34,133 bases of DNA from an uncultured Bacilli bacterium (GTDB lineage Bacteria > Bacillota_I > Bacilli_A > RFN20 > CAG-449). A program made the position numbers and the translations under genes. Position 1 is the stretch's first letter. Each line of letters begins with the position of its first letter. The stretch lies in NCBI GenBank assembly GCA_947588815.1, contig CANQAG010000012.1, positions 1 through 34,133 on the forward strand. Reading direction: 5' to 3'. The notes under the pieces are model-generated. The model had not been told where the DNA came from, made no database searches, and saw nothing but the letters and a program-made list of their open reading frames with translations. Of the stretch, positions 1-8,023 are shown in pieces.

Positions 1-72
1 AAAAAGAGTGATAAAATTCTTAGGTTTTTCAACAAGCTTAGCTTGTTGAATTTCTTCAATTTTAACCCATGA
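1..72 (+). other. possible 3' end of an upstream gene
   Basis: Frame 1 is open from the window edge to a TGA at 70-72 and is followed at once by a hairpin with a T-run (73-132), as expected of the last codons of a gene entering from the left. The stretch is short and low in complexity (rich in Lys, Phe, Asn and Leu), and a minus-strand frame is open here too. The coding call is therefore weak; it may simply be intergenic. Confidence 0.2.
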
Positions 73-119
73 AAAAAAGGATGCTTTTTAACCTCTTTTT
101 TCAGTTAGGTTTTTCAACA
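20..119. repeat. 15-bp direct repeat plus 23-bp palindrome
   Basis: The 15-mer TTAGGTTTTTCAACA occurs exactly at 20-34 and again at 105-119. The first copy runs into a perfect palindrome at 28-50, with 11-bp arms around one central base, so the TTCAACA part of the repeat is shared by two hairpin-forming elements. No gene explains it. It may be the scar or edge of a mobile element next to the AbiE genes. Confidence 0.55.
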
Positions 120-132
120 TCCCCTTTTTTTT
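73..132. terminator. bidirectional rho-independent terminator
   Basis: GGATG (79-83) pairs with CATCC (118-122) and AACCT (90-94) with AGGTT (107-111), separated by a 6x6 internal loop. A run of eight T follows on the plus strand (125-132), and a run of A (72-78) gives a T-run on the minus strand. It separates whatever lies to the left from the AbiE pair. Nothing else is identifiable up to base 300; no convincing promoter was found in that stretch. Confidence 0.45.
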
Positions 133-310
133 AAATACATTGTCATTTAGCGCCTTAATGAAAAAATTTTATTTATTACTTTATATTTAAAGTCATATTT
201 TTAAACTTGTGTCTGTCATTATTTGAGTAATTATTATCATTTTATTGAATAATTTTGACAAAACTACTGATAAATATTATTATATAAGTAGATTTGTCAT
301 GGAGAGTAAT

Positions 311-937
311 ATGGAAAAAATGTATCAAAGCGATTTTATAGGAAAAAGTAAGGTTGAAATTATTGAAATGATAATGGAAAAAAATAATGGATATATCACT
401 TCAAAAGAATTAGACAATTGTGGCATTCATAGAATGTATCTCAATTCTATGTGGAAAAAAGGTATCGTAGAAAGGGTTGGTAATGGCATTTATATCGATT
501 CTTCAAAAATAGATGACCCTTATTATATCTTTAATTTAACCATGCCCAATGCTATTTTTTCTCATATGACAGCACTTTATTTCTATGGTTTATCACTAAA
601 AGCACCCAATGGCAGATATGATATAACTATAAAAAAGACTTATAATAACGAACATTTAAAAGAACATGAAGTATTTTATGTATCCAATGATATTTATGAA
701 TTAGGTCTCAGTGAAGTTAAAACACCTATGGGCAATAAGGTTAGGGTTTATGATATAGAAAGATGCATATGTGATATTATCCGTTCCAAAAAGAGAATGG
801 ATTTTGAACTTGTTAAGTTTAGCGTTAGAGAATATATAAAAAGAAGAGATAAGGATTTAGTAAAACTATCCAACTATGCCGAAAAACTTAGAATTAAAGA
901 TAAGGTTATAAATTTTATGGAGGTCTTTTATGAATAA
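311..937 (+). CDS. abiEi: AbiEi-family antitoxin (type IV toxin-antitoxin)
   Basis: Antitoxin of an AbiE system, which in the studied cases represses its own promoter and counters the AbiEii nucleotidyltransferase toxin. The 208-residue protein has the N-terminal winged-helix antitoxin domain typical of the family: a 'YITSKELDNCGIHRMYL' helix-turn-helix stretch followed by 'VGNGIYI', and a C-terminal domain with a 'YDIERCICDIIR' stretch. I chose ATG 311 because GGAGAG lies four bases upstream; the frame is open from TTG 245, but that start has no ribosome binding site. The gene overlaps the toxin gene by 8 bp (translational coupling). Arginine is written mainly AGA and isoleucine often ATA, unlike the CGT/CGC-rich core genes in the window, which suggests horizontal acquisition. 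Neighbour and domain evidence agree, so the family call is firm; regulation is inferred. Confidence 0.85.
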   Translation: MEKMYQSDFIGKSKVEIIEMIMEKNNGYITSKELDNCGIHRMYLNSMWKKGIVERVGNGIYIDSSKIDDPYYIFNLTMPNAIFSHMTALYFYGLSLKAPNGRYDITIKKTYNNEHLKEHEVFYVSNDIYELGLSEVKTPMGNKVRVYDIERCICDIIRSKKRMDFELVKFSVREYIKRRDKDLVKLSNYAEKLRIKDKVINFMEVFYE

Positions 938-1754
938 TATACAGTTAAAAGATAAACTAAAGAATATTTCCAAAGAAAAAAATGTTGACTTTAATACATT
1001 GCTTAGGATTTATATGTACGATAGATTTATTGAAAGATTATCAATAAGCAAATTTAAAAACAATTTTATCTTAAAGGGTGGATTTTATTTAAGTATATTT
1101 TTTGGAGTAGAAAATCGAACTACTATGGATATCGATACTGCTTTTATAAACTCTAATTTTGATGAGGAAACTATCATAAAAATGATAAAAGAAATAATTT
1201 CAATAGAAATAGATGACAATACCTCTTTGTACTATTTAGGTATCAACAGAATTAGAGACGATAGTGAATATGGTGGTTTTAGAGTAGATATTCAAGTTAA
1301 ATTAGAAAATATTAAAGAAAAATTTCATGTTGATATAGCAACGGGCGATCCTATAACACCTAAAGAAATTGAATACAAATATAAACCATTATTAGGTGAA
1401 AGATATGTTAATTTATTGGCTTATAATATGGAAACTATTTTGGCAGAAAAATTGGAAACAATCTTAAGCCGAGCAGAATTAAATAGTAGAATGAGAGATT
1501 TTTACGACATTTATTTAATCTATACAAAAGATTGGCAAAATATAAGCGTTACTAATTTTAAAAATGCTGTTAACAAAACTTTTTTAAAAAGAGCATTTTA
1601 TGGTGATTTTTTCAAAACATTTAATTTAATAAAAAGCAGCAATTTATTAAAATCAAAATGGGAAATCTATCGACGAAAGTACGGATATGCAAAAGATATC
1701 AGTTTTGATGATATCTTATATTGTATCGAAAAGATGATAATTGAAATAAGATAA
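930..1754 (+). CDS. abiEii: AbiEii/AbiGii-family nucleotidyltransferase toxin
   Basis: Toxin partner of the AbiE pair, a DNA polymerase-beta-like nucleotidyltransferase; characterised relatives block growth, and some modify tRNA with nucleotides. The 274-residue protein shows the family signature 'LKGGFYLSIFFG' near residue 48, then 'R-T-T-M-D-I-D' near residue 64, where the two aspartates are the expected metal ligands. Later come 'FHVDIATGDPI' and 'ETILAEKLETILSR', with 'RMRDFYDIY' further on, all typical of AbiEii. The start is set by GGAGG at 919-923, six bases before ATG 930, inside the end of the antitoxin gene. Length matches the family and no frameshift is seen, so the system looks intact. 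Codon use is strongly AT-biased like its partner. Whether it acts as an anti-phage abortive-infection module or a plain maintenance module cannot be told from sequence. Confidence 0.88.
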   Translation: MNNIQLKDKLKNISKEKNVDFNTLLRIYMYDRFIERLSISKFKNNFILKGGFYLSIFFGVENRTTMDIDTAFINSNFDEETIIKMIKEIISIEIDDNTSLYYLGINRIRDDSEYGGFRVDIQVKLENIKEKFHVDIATGDPITPKEIEYKYKPLLGERYVNLLAYNMETILAEKLETILSRAELNSRMRDFYDIYLIYTKDWQNISVTNFKNAVNKTFLKRAFYGDFFKTFNLIKSSNLLKSKWEIYRRKYGYAKDISFDDILYCIEKMIIEIR

Positions 1755-1845
1755 TTAAAAAAAATAAATTACATAATGATTAAAAATATCTTAAGCATCA
1801 ATAGATCGCTTATCGCTATTATGAAATTTGCGGTATGAAAGGGAA

Positions 1846-1867
1846 TGGTAGTAAAAAATGACTACCA
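1846..1867. repeat. 7-bp inverted repeat in the AbiE-GtrA gap
   Basis: TGGTAGT (1846-1852) and ACTACCA (1861-1867) are perfect inverted arms around an 8-base loop. There is no T-run after it, so it is not a convincing terminator. It is the only clear structure in the 383-base gap 1755-2137, which otherwise holds AT-rich sequence with scattered TAGC/GCTA words and no gene I can support. Confidence 0.4.
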
Positions 1868-2137
1868 CTTAACGATTGTGACGCCTGCAATATTTTATTT
1901 CTCAGTTGTAATGGATAATAGCAGTTTATCAAATGAAATTCTGTTTTTTTAAGCAGCATTATAGCGAAATAGTAGCGATATCTAGCATTATATCGAGTAT
2001 ATTCTATATGAAAACGGAAAATGCTATTATTCGGTTTTGCTTTGATAATTAATAGAAATTATTATCTTTATTTAAGAGCACTAAAATGTTATGATAAATA
2101 CATTCATCAAGAATATATCTGGTTTGGAAGTGAAAAT

Positions 2138-2677
2138 ATGAACAAAATTTTTAAAAATGAAAGTTCTTTCTTAGGTAAATTTGAGTCTTTTTGTTGGAAA
2201 ATGTGGGAAAAAGAACCTATTCGCTTTCTTTTTGTCGGCGGTTTTAATGCCCTTATAAGTTTAATATTGACTTATATTTTGAGATACTCGTTTGATAATT
2301 TCTTACAATGGAATCCTAAATTTGTAATAAATGAAAATATTTCTTTACTGAGTTTCGATATTCCTTTTATTATCGCTTTCGTGATTGGAATTCCCATCGC
2401 CTATAGCACTCAAACACTCGTTGCCTTTAGAACAAAATGGTCTTGGGTTCGTCTAGCGCGATATCCGTTAAGTTCAATTCCTAATTTTATACTGCAGCTT
2501 GCTGGAATTTGTCTTTTTGAAACGATTCTATCTATTCCTTATGTATTCTCATATGTCTTGGCGCAATTTGTCGCTCTTCCAATAATGTTCTTTATCGTTA
2601 AATTCTTAGTAAAACCAATTAAATTAAAGTCAAAGAAAAATGAAGATAATCCTTCAAATGAGGATCTTTCAAAATAG
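2138..2677 (+). CDS. GtrA-like integral membrane protein
   Basis: Small polytopic membrane protein of the GtrA family, whose members are proposed to move or stabilise lipid-linked sugars for surface glycosylation. The 179-residue protein has an N-terminal amphipathic stretch, then the family opening 'RFLFVGGFNALISLILTY' near residue 30 and about four membrane segments, ending in a Lys/Asn/Glu-rich cytoplasmic tail. I start it at ATG 2138, preceded by GGAAG at 2126-2130. The frame is open from ATG 2021, but the extra 39 residues look unlike the family and lack a ribosome binding site. It is convergent with a GT-C-type glycosyltransferase-like gene and an FAD oxidoreductase, a common neighbourhood for GtrA proteins. 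The sugar carried is unknown. Confidence 0.75.
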   Translation: MNKIFKNESSFLGKFESFCWKMWEKEPIRFLFVGGFNALISLILTYILRYSFDNFLQWNPKFVINENISLLSFDIPFIIAFVIGIPIAYSTQTLVAFRTKWSWVRLARYPLSSIPNFILQLAGICLFETILSIPYVFSYVLAQFVALPIMFFIVKFLVKPIKLKSKKNEDNPSNEDLSK

Positions 2678-2682
2678 CATAC

Positions 2683-2712
2683 AAAAAGGTTGTCAAGATA
2701 ACAACCTTTTTT
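2683..2712. terminator. bidirectional terminator between convergent genes
   Basis: AAAAAGGTTGT (2683-2693) pairs with ACAACCTTTTT (2701-2711) around a 7-base loop. T6 ends the plus copy and A5 gives a U-run on the minus strand. It serves the GtrA-like gene (stop 2677) and the convergent glycosyltransferase-like gene (stop at 2745). Confidence 0.85.
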
Positions 2713-2744
2713 ATGCATTATTTTATTACTTTATTGAAGATTTA

Positions 2745-4292
2745 CTAAATCGCCACTGTATAGAATAATGACGTTGCCACCAATAAAGCAAAAATTCCAA
2801 AACGGAAAAAGGGTACAAATTTTTTTGTTTTTTCATTTTCGGCTAGCTTAGAATCAGAAAGGCCGATAAATCCCGCTAAAGCAAGAACGATAGGGACAAT
2901 GTATCGGAAATCCATCGTGCAACCATAGGGCATCGTGACATTGAAGTAAATATAAGAAAGCGCTTGTCCCAAAAATAACGTTCCCAAGAATATTTTTTTA
3001 TCCAAATCTTGTTTTCGGCTCTTATAGAAATAATAAATTGTGGAAACAGTAAGCATTATCACGGCAATGTAAGCAAGAATGATTGAAGCAATTGCAAATT
3101 GTTCCGATTGCCAATAATTAAATTCGCCAAACATCGATGATCTTATCGCATAGTTAAACAAATTGTAATTATCAAAAGGTCGACAGAAAATAGAACCAAA
3201 CATTTCACTTGTCGGAACAATAAAAGGGAAGAACCGATCAAGGAAGTTATAATCACCGACATATAAATTTTTATTCAAATTTGAAAATACAAACCCTAAT
3301 TCTTGTCCAAAACGGTTATGCGCGTAAACTTGAAACCATAACCCCAATGGGGTACAAATAAGAAGAAATACAATATATTGCGAACAAAGTATAGAAATAT
3401 TTTTCAAATTCTTGCTTTTAATCGATTTGATAAATTCCATAATAAATATTACCGCGGTAGTTACACAGATAGTAGCACCACTAAGTTTTGACATCATCGC
3501 TAATCCAATAGAAATCGCAAGACATATAATAGTAAAAAAGGATTTTTTCTTCCACCATTTCAACGTAAAGTATAATGCAAAAAATGATAGTAGAACTGTT
3601 AACATATCATTATTTAATTGACCGGAAAGTTGAATAAATCGTGGAAATAACGCGATGAATGCGCACGCTAGCACTCTAGAAAAACCTTTGATGTCAAGTA
3701 ATTCGATTGTTTTACAAGCGACAATCATCGTCATAAAGGAATATAAAGTGGCTAATATTTGATTACTACCATAAAGGGCACGACAATACGGATCAGCTTC
3801 AGTGAAAATTTCAATATGAAAAATACTAGCAATCCATTCATAAAAATGCATAAATAGCGCTTGAATAAAAGGATTTAGTGGCGGATGATAAAACTGATAG
3901 GCATTTGAATCAGGTAGCTTCCACTCAGAATAGATTAAGTAAGCATAATAGTGATGACCATCATTGTTATTGGTGAAAGTATCGTGTTGTCTTACTTCAT
4001 ATGGTGTATATAGCATATAACCCAACCGCAATACAAAACCTAAAGCGATGAAAAGAATAATTAAATTCCGATGTGTCAATTTATCTTTTTGCTTTAGATA
4101 GAAACCGACACAAAAAATAACAACTGCCGAGACTGCAATTATCGCTTGTCCCAATACGCCTCTTCTTTCGAAAAGAACAAATTGCGGTTTACAAATTATA
4201 TAAGATGCAAGAATAACGATAAAGGCCGCTAGATAGAGTAATATCTCAAGTAATACAGGCCTAACTTTTTGCCAAAGTATTTTTTTATCCAT
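2745..4292 (-). CDS. GT-C / family 39-like membrane glycosyltransferase
   Basis: Large polytopic membrane protein, 515 residues with roughly 11-12 hydrophobic segments, resembling GT-C (PMT/ArnT, family 39) transferases that move a sugar from a polyprenyl-phosphate donor to an acceptor outside the membrane. Two features support this: a first extracytoplasmic loop with acidic residues near residue 105 ('RQHDTFTNNNDGHHYY') and the 'FYHPPLNPFIQALF' motif near residue 138, which is a hallmark of this fold. The start codon lies 5 bp after the stop of the FAD oxidoreductase gene, whose last codons supply its GAGG ribosome binding site, so the two are one operon. With the GtrA-like protein opposite, a role in decorating a surface polymer is a reasonable inference. 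Donor and acceptor are unknown. Confidence 0.65.
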   Translation of the reverse strand: MDKKILWQKVRPVLLEILLYLAAFIVILASYIICKPQFVLFERRGVLGQAIIAVSAVVIFCVGFYLKQKDKLTHRNLIILFIALGFVLRLGYMLYTPYEVRQHDTFTNNNDGHHYYAYLIYSEWKLPDSNAYQFYHPPLNPFIQALFMHFYEWIASIFHIEIFTEADPYCRALYGSNQILATLYSFMTMIVACKTIELLDIKGFSRVLACAFIALFPRFIQLSGQLNNDMLTVLLSFFALYFTLKWWKKKSFFTIICLAISIGLAMMSKLSGATICVTTAVIFIMEFIKSIKSKNLKNISILCSQYIVFLLICTPLGLWFQVYAHNRFGQELGFVFSNLNKNLYVGDYNFLDRFFPFIVPTSEMFGSIFCRPFDNYNLFNYAIRSSMFGEFNYWQSEQFAIASIILAYIAVIMLTVSTIYYFYKSRKQDLDKKIFLGTLFLGQALSYIYFNVTMPYGCTMDFRYIVPIVLALAGFIGLSDSKLAENEKTKKFVPFFRFGIFALLVATSLFYTVAI

Positions 4293-4297
4293 TAAAA

Positions 4298-5872
4298 TTA
4301 ATTACCTCTTTTTGATTCTTCTTTAGTTTCGTGATAACTCTTTTCAGTGTTAACGCTCCAAAGGGCCTCTTTATTATTATTGCCGGTAATAATCAATTCA
4401 CTAGCGACCATAGCCGTCACCATTGAGTGATCCATATTGTTATAACGATGTTGTCCGTTTCTACCGACGCAGTAAAGATTTTCAATTGTGTCCAAGTATG
4501 TTTTGACCTTATTAAATTCTTTATAAGTACCAAAATATGCGGGATACGCTTTCTTTACTTTGATACGCGTTGCATCTAATACATCTTTCTTATCTTCGAT
4601 AATATCGATTTTTACAAGTTCATCGATAGCAAAATCTATAAAATCTTTATCGGAAGAATTCCACATCTCGTCACCTTCCGAACAAAAATATTCTAAGCCG
4701 ATCCATACTTTATTTTCAAAATCTTCAACCATGTAAGGAGACCAGTTATTAAATACTTGAATTCTACCTAATTTAACATCTCGTTCTTGGACATAAATCC
4801 AACAATCAGGAATGATGTTATTGAAGGTTTTCATCTTTGTGGTATTTTTAATCTTGAGTTTATCAAGTAATAAACCTACTGTAATAAAATCACGATACGG
4901 AAGTTCGGTTGCAATTTTATAGACATCTTCGGAAACTGCTTCCTGTCCTAAAGATTCTATTAAATCTTTTATCGGCATTGAAGAAATAAAGGAATCGCCT
5001 TCGAATCTTTTACGTTCGCCGTTAACCATCGCCTCAACATAAGCGATTTTATTGCCATCTAAAACAATCTTATCAACTTTGGCGCCCATTATAATTTCGC
5101 CACCGAGTTTTTTAATATCTTCCGCCATAATCTCATAAAGTTGACCGGGTCCTTTTTTAGGATAATAAAATTGTTCGATTAAGGATGTTTCTTGATTCTT
5201 TGAATTGCGCGTAAATGGCTTTTTTAAAACGTTAAGAATCGCTTTTGATAGCGACAATCCCTTAACGCGTTGTGCGCCCCAATCAGCCGAAATATTACGA
5301 GGGTGAACACCCCATAATTTCTCAGTATAATCCTCAAAAAACATCTGATATAAAGGCTTACCAAAACGATTAATATAGAAATTTTCCAATGAATCTTCTT
5401 TACGTTTATGGAAGACTGAACCCATATAACCGAAGCCGGCTTTCATCGTTCTAGAAAGACCCATATTAGCAAAAGTACGATATTTTAACGAGATAGGATA
5501 ATCGAAGAATTTACGAAGATAGAAAATTCTTGAAACTCTTGTTCGTAAAAGCATGACACGCTCATCTTTTTCCGGATCAGGTCCATCTTGAGCGAGTTTT
5601 TTTTGATTACCTAAAGCAATATCATCCTTTGATGGTGCACCTTGCAAAGGCATCAGTTCATTCCATAATTTCATCACGCGATCGTCTTTTGAAAAGAATC
5701 TATGACCACCGATATCCATACGATTTCCTTTGTATGTGGCAGTTCTGGAGATACCACCGATAAAATCACTTTCTTCTAAGATAATCGGATGAATATCTTT
5801 TTGTTTTAAAAGTTCATAAGCCGCAGTTAAACCTGCAGGACCAGCTCCAATGATTATCACTGTTTTTTTCAT
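4298..5872 (-). CDS. FAD-dependent oxidoreductase, UDP-galactopyranose mutase-like
   Basis: A 524-residue flavoprotein with a Rossmann FAD-binding motif at the very N-terminus ('[18 protein letters not shown]'), a second dinucleotide-fold segment '[10 protein letters not shown]', and a C-terminal '[18 protein letters not shown]' stretch that usually contacts the flavin. This pattern is shared by protoporphyrinogen-oxidase-like proteins and the UDP-galactopyranose mutase-like group often encoded beside glycosyltransferases, so a sugar-nucleotide or lipid-linked-sugar substrate is likelier here than haem synthesis. I chose ATG 5872 because AGAAGGA lies six bases upstream; an upstream ATG at 5896 would add eight residues without a good ribosome binding site. 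It is first in a two-gene operon with the GT-C-like gene. The true substrate is not known. Confidence 0.7.
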   Translation of the reverse strand: MKKTVIIIGAGPAGLTAAYELLKQKDIHPIILEESDFIGGISRTATYKGNRMDIGGHRFFSKDDRVMKLWNELMPLQGAPSKDDIALGNQKKLAQDGPDPEKDERVMLLRTRVSRIFYLRKFFDYPISLKYRTFANMGLSRTMKAGFGYMGSVFHKRKEDSLENFYINRFGKPLYQMFFEDYTEKLWGVHPRNISADWGAQRVKGLSLSKAILNVLKKPFTRNSKNQETSLIEQFYYPKKGPGQLYEIMAEDIKKLGGEIIMGAKVDKIVLDGNKIAYVEAMVNGERKRFEGDSFISSMPIKDLIESLGQEAVSEDVYKIATELPYRDFITVGLLLDKLKIKNTTKMKTFNNIIPDCWIYVQERDVKLGRIQVFNNWSPYMVEDFENKVWIGLEYFCSEGDEMWNSSDKDFIDFAIDELVKIDIIEDKKDVLDATRIKVKKAYPAYFGTYKEFNKVKTYLDTIENLYCVGRNGQHRYNNMDHSMVTAMVASELIITGNNNKEALWSVNTEKSYHETKEESKRGN

Positions 5873-5906
5873 GCTAAATCCTTCTTTCGTATTCATTATT
5901 AAAGTT

Positions 5907-5935
5907 ATTTTAGCATACTATTGCCATTATTAAAA
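5907..5935 (-). promoter_or_regulatory. candidate sigma-A promoter for the FAD oxidoreductase operon
   Basis: On the minus strand there is TTTTAA (5930-5935), a 17-base spacer, and an extended -10, TGC then TAAAAT (5907-5912). It lies 35 bases upstream of the chosen start at 5872. The -35 is poor; the extended -10 is the main support. Confidence 0.5.
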
Positions 5936-6051
5936 CCACTAAATCTTTTAAAATAGTTTAAATTTAAAAGTAATAAATTGATTTTAAGCCTAATAACATC
6001 TTAAAATACATGGAAAAAACGCCGAAATTTACGCTAATTTGCATGATTAAT

Positions 6052-6080
6052 TTGTTTATTATAAATATGTGAGTTATAAT
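6052..6080 (+). promoter_or_regulatory. candidate sigma-A promoter for nusB-xseA-xseB
   Basis: TTGTTT (6052-6057), 17-base spacer, perfect TATAAT (6075-6080), 22 bases before the nusB ATG. A strong ribosome binding site (GAGGTGAT, 6091-6098) follows. Confidence 0.6.
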
Positions 6081-6102
6081 ATATTTTTGTGAGGTGATAT
6101 AA

Positions 6103-6507
6103 ATGGTGTTAACAAGAAACAAAGAACACGAAAAATTGATGATTGTTCTTTATCAATACTTCTTTAGTCGTGAATACAAATTTGATTTTGATCTTGTCAA
6201 TTCTTTAGAAAACACATACAAAACTTCATATGAGGAAATTCCGCTTTTTTCGCGCGAAGTTGCGGTTAAAGCGTTATTGCATATTGACGAAATAGTCGAC
6301 TTAATTTCTAAAAATCTCATAAATTGGAAATTCGAGCGTTTAAATAATGTTTTAAAAGCGATCTTAGTTGTTGCAATCGCTGAAAGTCAGTATGGGGAGA
6401 CCGTTGAAAAGGCGATAACTATCGATATTGCGATGAATCTCGCTAAAAGATATATCGAACGTGACCGGTGTCCACTTGTAAATGCAGTTTTGGACAGAGT
6501 ATTATGA
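6103..6507 (+). CDS. nusB: transcription antitermination factor NusB
   Basis: NusB binds BoxA RNA with NusE (ribosomal protein S10) in rRNA antitermination and rRNA maturation. The 134-residue all-helical protein begins with a helix around 'EHEKLMIVLYQYFF' and has the conserved C-terminal helices: 'VAIAESQY' near residue 89, 'KAITIDIAMNLAKRY' near 103, and the closing 'VNAVLDRVL'. Length is normal for the family. It opens an operon: its TGA stop overlaps the xseA start by 4 bp (ATGA at 6504-6507). In Bacillus subtilis folD lies between nusB and xseA; here it is missing, so the two are directly coupled. Confidence 0.92.
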   Translation: MVLTRNKEHEKLMIVLYQYFFSREYKFDFDLVNSLENTYKTSYEEIPLFSREVAVKALLHIDEIVDLISKNLINWKFERLNNVLKAILVVAIAESQYGETVEKAITIDIAMNLAKRYIERDRCPLVNAVLDRVL

Positions 6508-7766
6508 TTGATTCAGATTTACTTTCCGTACAAGAAATCAATCAATTAATCAAAGATGCTCTCGATGAGCATCTTGAATTTCAGCGTGTTTTCGTAAAAG
6601 GTGAAATCTCCAATTTGACCAAACATCAAAGTGGACATTTTTATTTTACGCTTAAAGATTCCTCGAGTCGCATTCGTTGCGTGATGTTTAACAGTTACGT
6701 GCAACGCTTGAAATTTGATCCCAAAGAAGGCGATGAAGTGATAGTGATCGCGAGCGTGACGCTTTATACGCGCGGTGGCGAATATCAATTAAATTGCTAC
6801 GAAATGGAGGCCTATGGTCTTGGTAAATATCTAGTGGAGCTTGAACTCTTAAAAAAGCGATTGCTTGAAGAAGGGGTTTTTTCACGTCAAAAAAAGCCTT
6901 TACCTTTAATACCTAAAACCATCGGGGTCATCACTTCAAAAAGCGGCGCGGCAATACACGATATCATAAGCACGATATCGCGTCGTTTTGCTACGACAAT
7001 TTACCTTTTTCCGTCGTTAGTACAAGGAAAAGAGGCTCCGAAGTCGATTATTAAAGCAATCGATGAAAGTGAAAAATACCCACTTGACCTATTAATCATC
7101 GGGCGAGGCGGAGGATCATTTGAAGATCTTATCGCCTATAACGACGAAGCGCTTATCCGTCGCGTCTACGACATCAAAATACCGACGATTGCGGCCGTGG
7201 GTCACGATATCAATTCGACGCTTCTTGATTTGGTGTGCGACTATTCTTCGATTACTCCAACTGCCGCAGCGGAAAAAGCCACGGAAAAAGCCTATCTTTT
7301 AAAAGAACAATTAGCGATAATCGATAAAAACTTGTATCAAATTATCAATAGTAAAATCAAACAAGCACAATTAGAAGTCGTTAACGCTTTAAACAAAGAA
7401 GTTTTGCGGGACTTTAAGAATCGTTATCGAATGATTAAGGACGATATCAACAATCGAATCAATTCACGTTATTTAGAAATAAGAAAATATATTGAAACCA
7501 ATTATATGATGGTGACGCATCTTAAAGAGCGATTGAAAAAAGCGATTCAGACGATTTTGCATCAAAATAGTGAAAAACTGCGTTTTTTAATAGAAAAAAA
7601 TGAAAGTTTAAATCCGTATAAACTGCTATCAAAAGGGTACGGAATGGTGTATAATAGGAACAATCAAATCGTTTCCTCGAAAGCTGAACTTAAAGTTGGA
7701 GAAACGATTACGATTAAACTAAAAGACGGCACCGTCGCTGCATTAGTTAAAGAGATAAAGGAGTAA
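6504..7766 (+). CDS. xseA: exodeoxyribonuclease VII large subunit
   Basis: Catalytic subunit of ExoVII, which degrades single-stranded DNA to short oligonucleotides in mismatch repair and damage processing. The 420-residue protein has an N-terminal OB fold (residues about 5-100, with 'GEISNLTKHQSGHFYFTLKD'), the catalytic core with 'GVITSKSGAAIHDIISTISRRF' and 'GRGGGSFEDLIAYNDE', 'AVGHDINSTLLDLVCDYSSI', then a long coiled-coil arm (about residues 260-370) and a C-terminal 'KGYGMV' segment. The ATG at 6504 overlaps the nusB stop. A longer frame from GTG 6468 would add twelve residues inside nusB and is not needed. The small subunit gene follows 4 bp downstream. Confidence 0.94.
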   Translation: MIDSDLLSVQEINQLIKDALDEHLEFQRVFVKGEISNLTKHQSGHFYFTLKDSSSRIRCVMFNSYVQRLKFDPKEGDEVIVIASVTLYTRGGEYQLNCYEMEAYGLGKYLVELELLKKRLLEEGVFSRQKKPLPLIPKTIGVITSKSGAAIHDIISTISRRFATTIYLFPSLVQGKEAPKSIIKAIDESEKYPLDLLIIGRGGGSFEDLIAYNDEALIRRVYDIKIPTIAAVGHDINSTLLDLVCDYSSITPTAAAEKATEKAYLLKEQLAIIDKNLYQIINSKIKQAQLEVVNALNKEVLRDFKNRYRMIKDDINNRINSRYLEIRKYIETNYMMVTHLKERLKKAIQTILHQNSEKLRFLIEKNESLNPYKLLSKGYGMVYNRNNQIVSSKAELKVGETITIKLKDGTVAALVKEIKE

Positions 7767-7770
7767 AGGT

Positions 7771-7980
7771 ATGGAAAACAAGTCTTTTGAAGAAAAACTC
7801 GATAGGTTAAATGAAATCCTCGATCTTTTAGAAAATAAGAAACTTCCCTTAGAGGAAAGTGTAAAGTTATACGAAGAAGCTAATGCTTTAGGAAAAGAGT
7901 TAACTAAAGAACTCGATGAGGTCAATAAAAAGGTCGTTCAAGTTGTTGAAGACGGCAAAATCAGCAATTTAGATGAATAA
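7771..7980 (+). CDS. xseB: exodeoxyribonuclease VII small subunit
   Basis: Small subunit of ExoVII, which coats the coiled-coil arms of XseA. The 69-residue protein is a two-helix hairpin with the family pattern 'FEEKLDRLNEILDLLE', 'LPLEESVKLYEEANAL' and a charged C-terminus. Its ribosome binding site (AAAGGAG) overlaps the end of xseA, only 4 bp away, so the subunits are made together. The stop codon TAA at 7978-7980 is the first three bases of an 11-bp-periodic element (see the repeat at 7978-8021). In Bacillus ispA follows xseB; no such gene lies between xseB and dxs here. Confidence 0.93.
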   Translation: MENKSFEEKLDRLNEILDLLENKKLPLEESVKLYEEANALGKELTKELDEVNKKVVQVVEDGKISNLDE

Positions 7981-8021
7981 GTAATAAATTAGTAGATAAT
8001 TAGTAATTAATTGGTAATAGC
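7978..8021 (+). repeat. 11-bp-periodic element overlapping a stop codon, copy 1
   Basis: Four 11-bp units begin at 7978 (core TAAGT), 7989 (TTAGT), 8000 (TTAGT) and 8011 (TTGGT). The first unit starts with the TAA stop of xseB, and the second begins TTAGTAGAT exactly as in the copies at 18703 and 29210. The first 33 bases match copy 2 at 27 positions. The last unit holds the GGTAA that is the only candidate ribosome binding site of dxs. Function unknown. Confidence 0.65.
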
Positions 8022-8023
8022 GA

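Noticed and set aside
1800-2010. Scattered inverted TCGCTAT / ATAGCGA and repeated TAGC words in the AbiE-GtrA gap
   Set aside because: The arms are only 7 bp and about 140 bp apart with no flanking target duplication or open frame, so an element end is not supported. The TAG spacing here is irregular, unlike the 11-bp arrays.
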